From CTSOIL-112 sp964293815 (GTDB taxonomy: Bacteria > Pseudomonadota > Gammaproteobacteria > Burkholderiales > Burkholderiaceae), in NCBI GenBank assembly GCA_964293815.1, contig CAXYYC010000003.1:1-64000 (forward strand): a stretch of 64,000 nt of DNA, given 5' to 3'. This document shows, piece by piece, positions 63,481-64,000 of the stretch. Made by a program: the position numbers and the translations under genes. The notes under the pieces are model-generated. The model was not told the DNA's origin. It worked only from the letters and a program-made list of their open reading frames with translations, and made no database searches. Position 1 is the stretch's first letter, and each line of letters begins with the position of its first letter.

Positions 63481-64000
63481 AGTAGTCTAACTGTTGCATC
63501 AGTCGTAAATAAAATTCGTAGCGCAGGGGTGAGATTTCGTCGTGTTCCACTGCGTCGATGATGGCGCAGGCCGGTTCGTGGACGTGTGTGCAGTTGTGAA
63601 ATTTGCATTGGCCGATCAGGGGCGCAAATTCGGGCATGGCGTGCTGGATTTGTGAGAGCGAAAATTGTGCCATGCCGAATTGTTCAAAGCCGGGCGAGTC
63701 GATGATCTGCGTGCGTTGTCCGCTGAGATCGCAGTCGAACAAGCGGGAAAAAGTGGTGGTGTGCTTGCCGGTATTGAGTACGTTGGAAATCTCGCGTGTG
63801 CGCAAGTTGGCCGATGGGATGAGGGCGTTAATCAGGGATGATTTGCCCATGCCGCTTTGCCCCATAAATAGCGTGGTTTTGCCGGTCAATACGGGGATCA
63901 ATTCGGCTTCGAGCGTGTCGGGCTGTGTGGCGGCCACTTCGATGACGTGGTAGCCGAGCGATTGATACAGTTCCAGCCGTTCACGGGCAAAGGGCAATAG
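63461..64000 (-). CDS. rsgA: Ribosome small-subunit biogenesis GTPase RsgA, C-terminal part (truncated by window)
   Basis: The frame is open to the window edge (the last codons read CTA TTG), so the N-terminal OB domain is missing. Visible: the G1 loop GQSGMGKSSLINALIP, GKHTTTFSRLF, the G3 IIDSPGFEQFG, and the zinc-binding C-terminus CKFHNCTHVHEPACAI (Cys-x5-Cys-x2-His type). RsgA is a circularly permuted GTPase that checks 30S maturation. The gene ends 20 bases into iclR. Confidence 0.93.
   Translation of the reverse strand, partial: LLPFARERLELYQSLGYHVIEVAATQPDTLEAELIPVLTGKTTLFMGQSGMGKSSLINALIPSANLRTREISNVLNTGKHTTTFSRLFDCDLSGQRTQIIDSPGFEQFGMAQFSLSQIQHAMPEFAPLIGQCKFHNCTHVHEPACAIIDAVEHDEISPLRYEFYLRLMQQLDYYENAQY

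Overview
The window is ordinary bacterial chromosome, densely packed and of moderate GC. It fits a betaproteobacterium, most likely of the order Burkholderiales. The gene order leuC-(entericidin)-leuD-leuB-asd-fimV-truA-trpF-trpB is typical of that order. So are the sigma factor/DUF3619/DUF3106/RDD cluster, PhaR and DUF3579. The genus cannot be named from sequence reading alone. I saw no rRNA, tRNA, CRISPR array, prophage or intact insertion sequence.

Layout. 1-2.8 kb: C-terminal part of a giant type I-secreted adhesin with a von Willebrand A domain and RTX repeats, cut by the window edge. 2.9-5.9 kb (minus): gamma-carbonic anhydrase, ECF-like sigma factor, DUF3619, DUF3106 and RDD genes. 6.1-11.6 kb (plus): DUF455 ferritin-like protein, murI, phaR, a PHP phosphatase, a site-2-protease homologue and trpS. 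11.7-16.3 kb: CbiM-like permease, a cold-shock gene with a long leader, clpS-clpA and a frameshifted RDD gene. 16.6-24.2 kb: a nitronate monooxygenase-like enzyme, aromatic/aspartate aminotransferase, uvrB, a frameshifted low-molecular-weight phosphatase gene and dnaK behind a heat-shock-like promoter. 24.4-36.3 kb: cobalamin adenosyltransferase, yajQ, murB, cytoplasmic alpha-amylase, a rhodanese lipoprotein, DUF3579, folD, dacB, a YidE-type transporter, gltX and tsaE. 36.5-42.2 kb: a complete oppABCDF oligopeptide importer. 42.2-42.8 kb: a non-coding repeat element lying between two copies of the oppF 3' end. 42.8-48.9 kb: fhs, a GNAT remnant, an ABC-F ATPase, aroC and an M48 lipoprotein protease. 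48.9-61.6 kb: the leu-asd-fimV-truA-trpFB block, interrupted by two tandem entericidins and by a 1130-residue coiled-coil lipoprotein. 61.7-64 kb: an unknown lipoprotein, repeats, an IclR regulator and partial rsgA.

Most genes are housekeeping: peptidoglycan (murI, murB, dacB), one-carbon folate metabolism (folD, fhs), leucine, tryptophan, chorismate and aspartate-family synthesis, translation and tRNA modification (trpS, gltX, truA, tsaE), DNA repair (uvrB) and proteostasis (clpS, clpA, dnaK, M48). The less ordinary items are these: the coiled-coil lipoprotein built of 91-residue (13-heptad) repeats and translationally coupled to leuB; a phosphatase gene whose frame is broken exactly at A AAA AAT TGA; a second homopolymer frameshift in an RDD gene; a triplicated 10-bp motif upstream of phaR; and the duplicated oppF tail around a structured repeat element.
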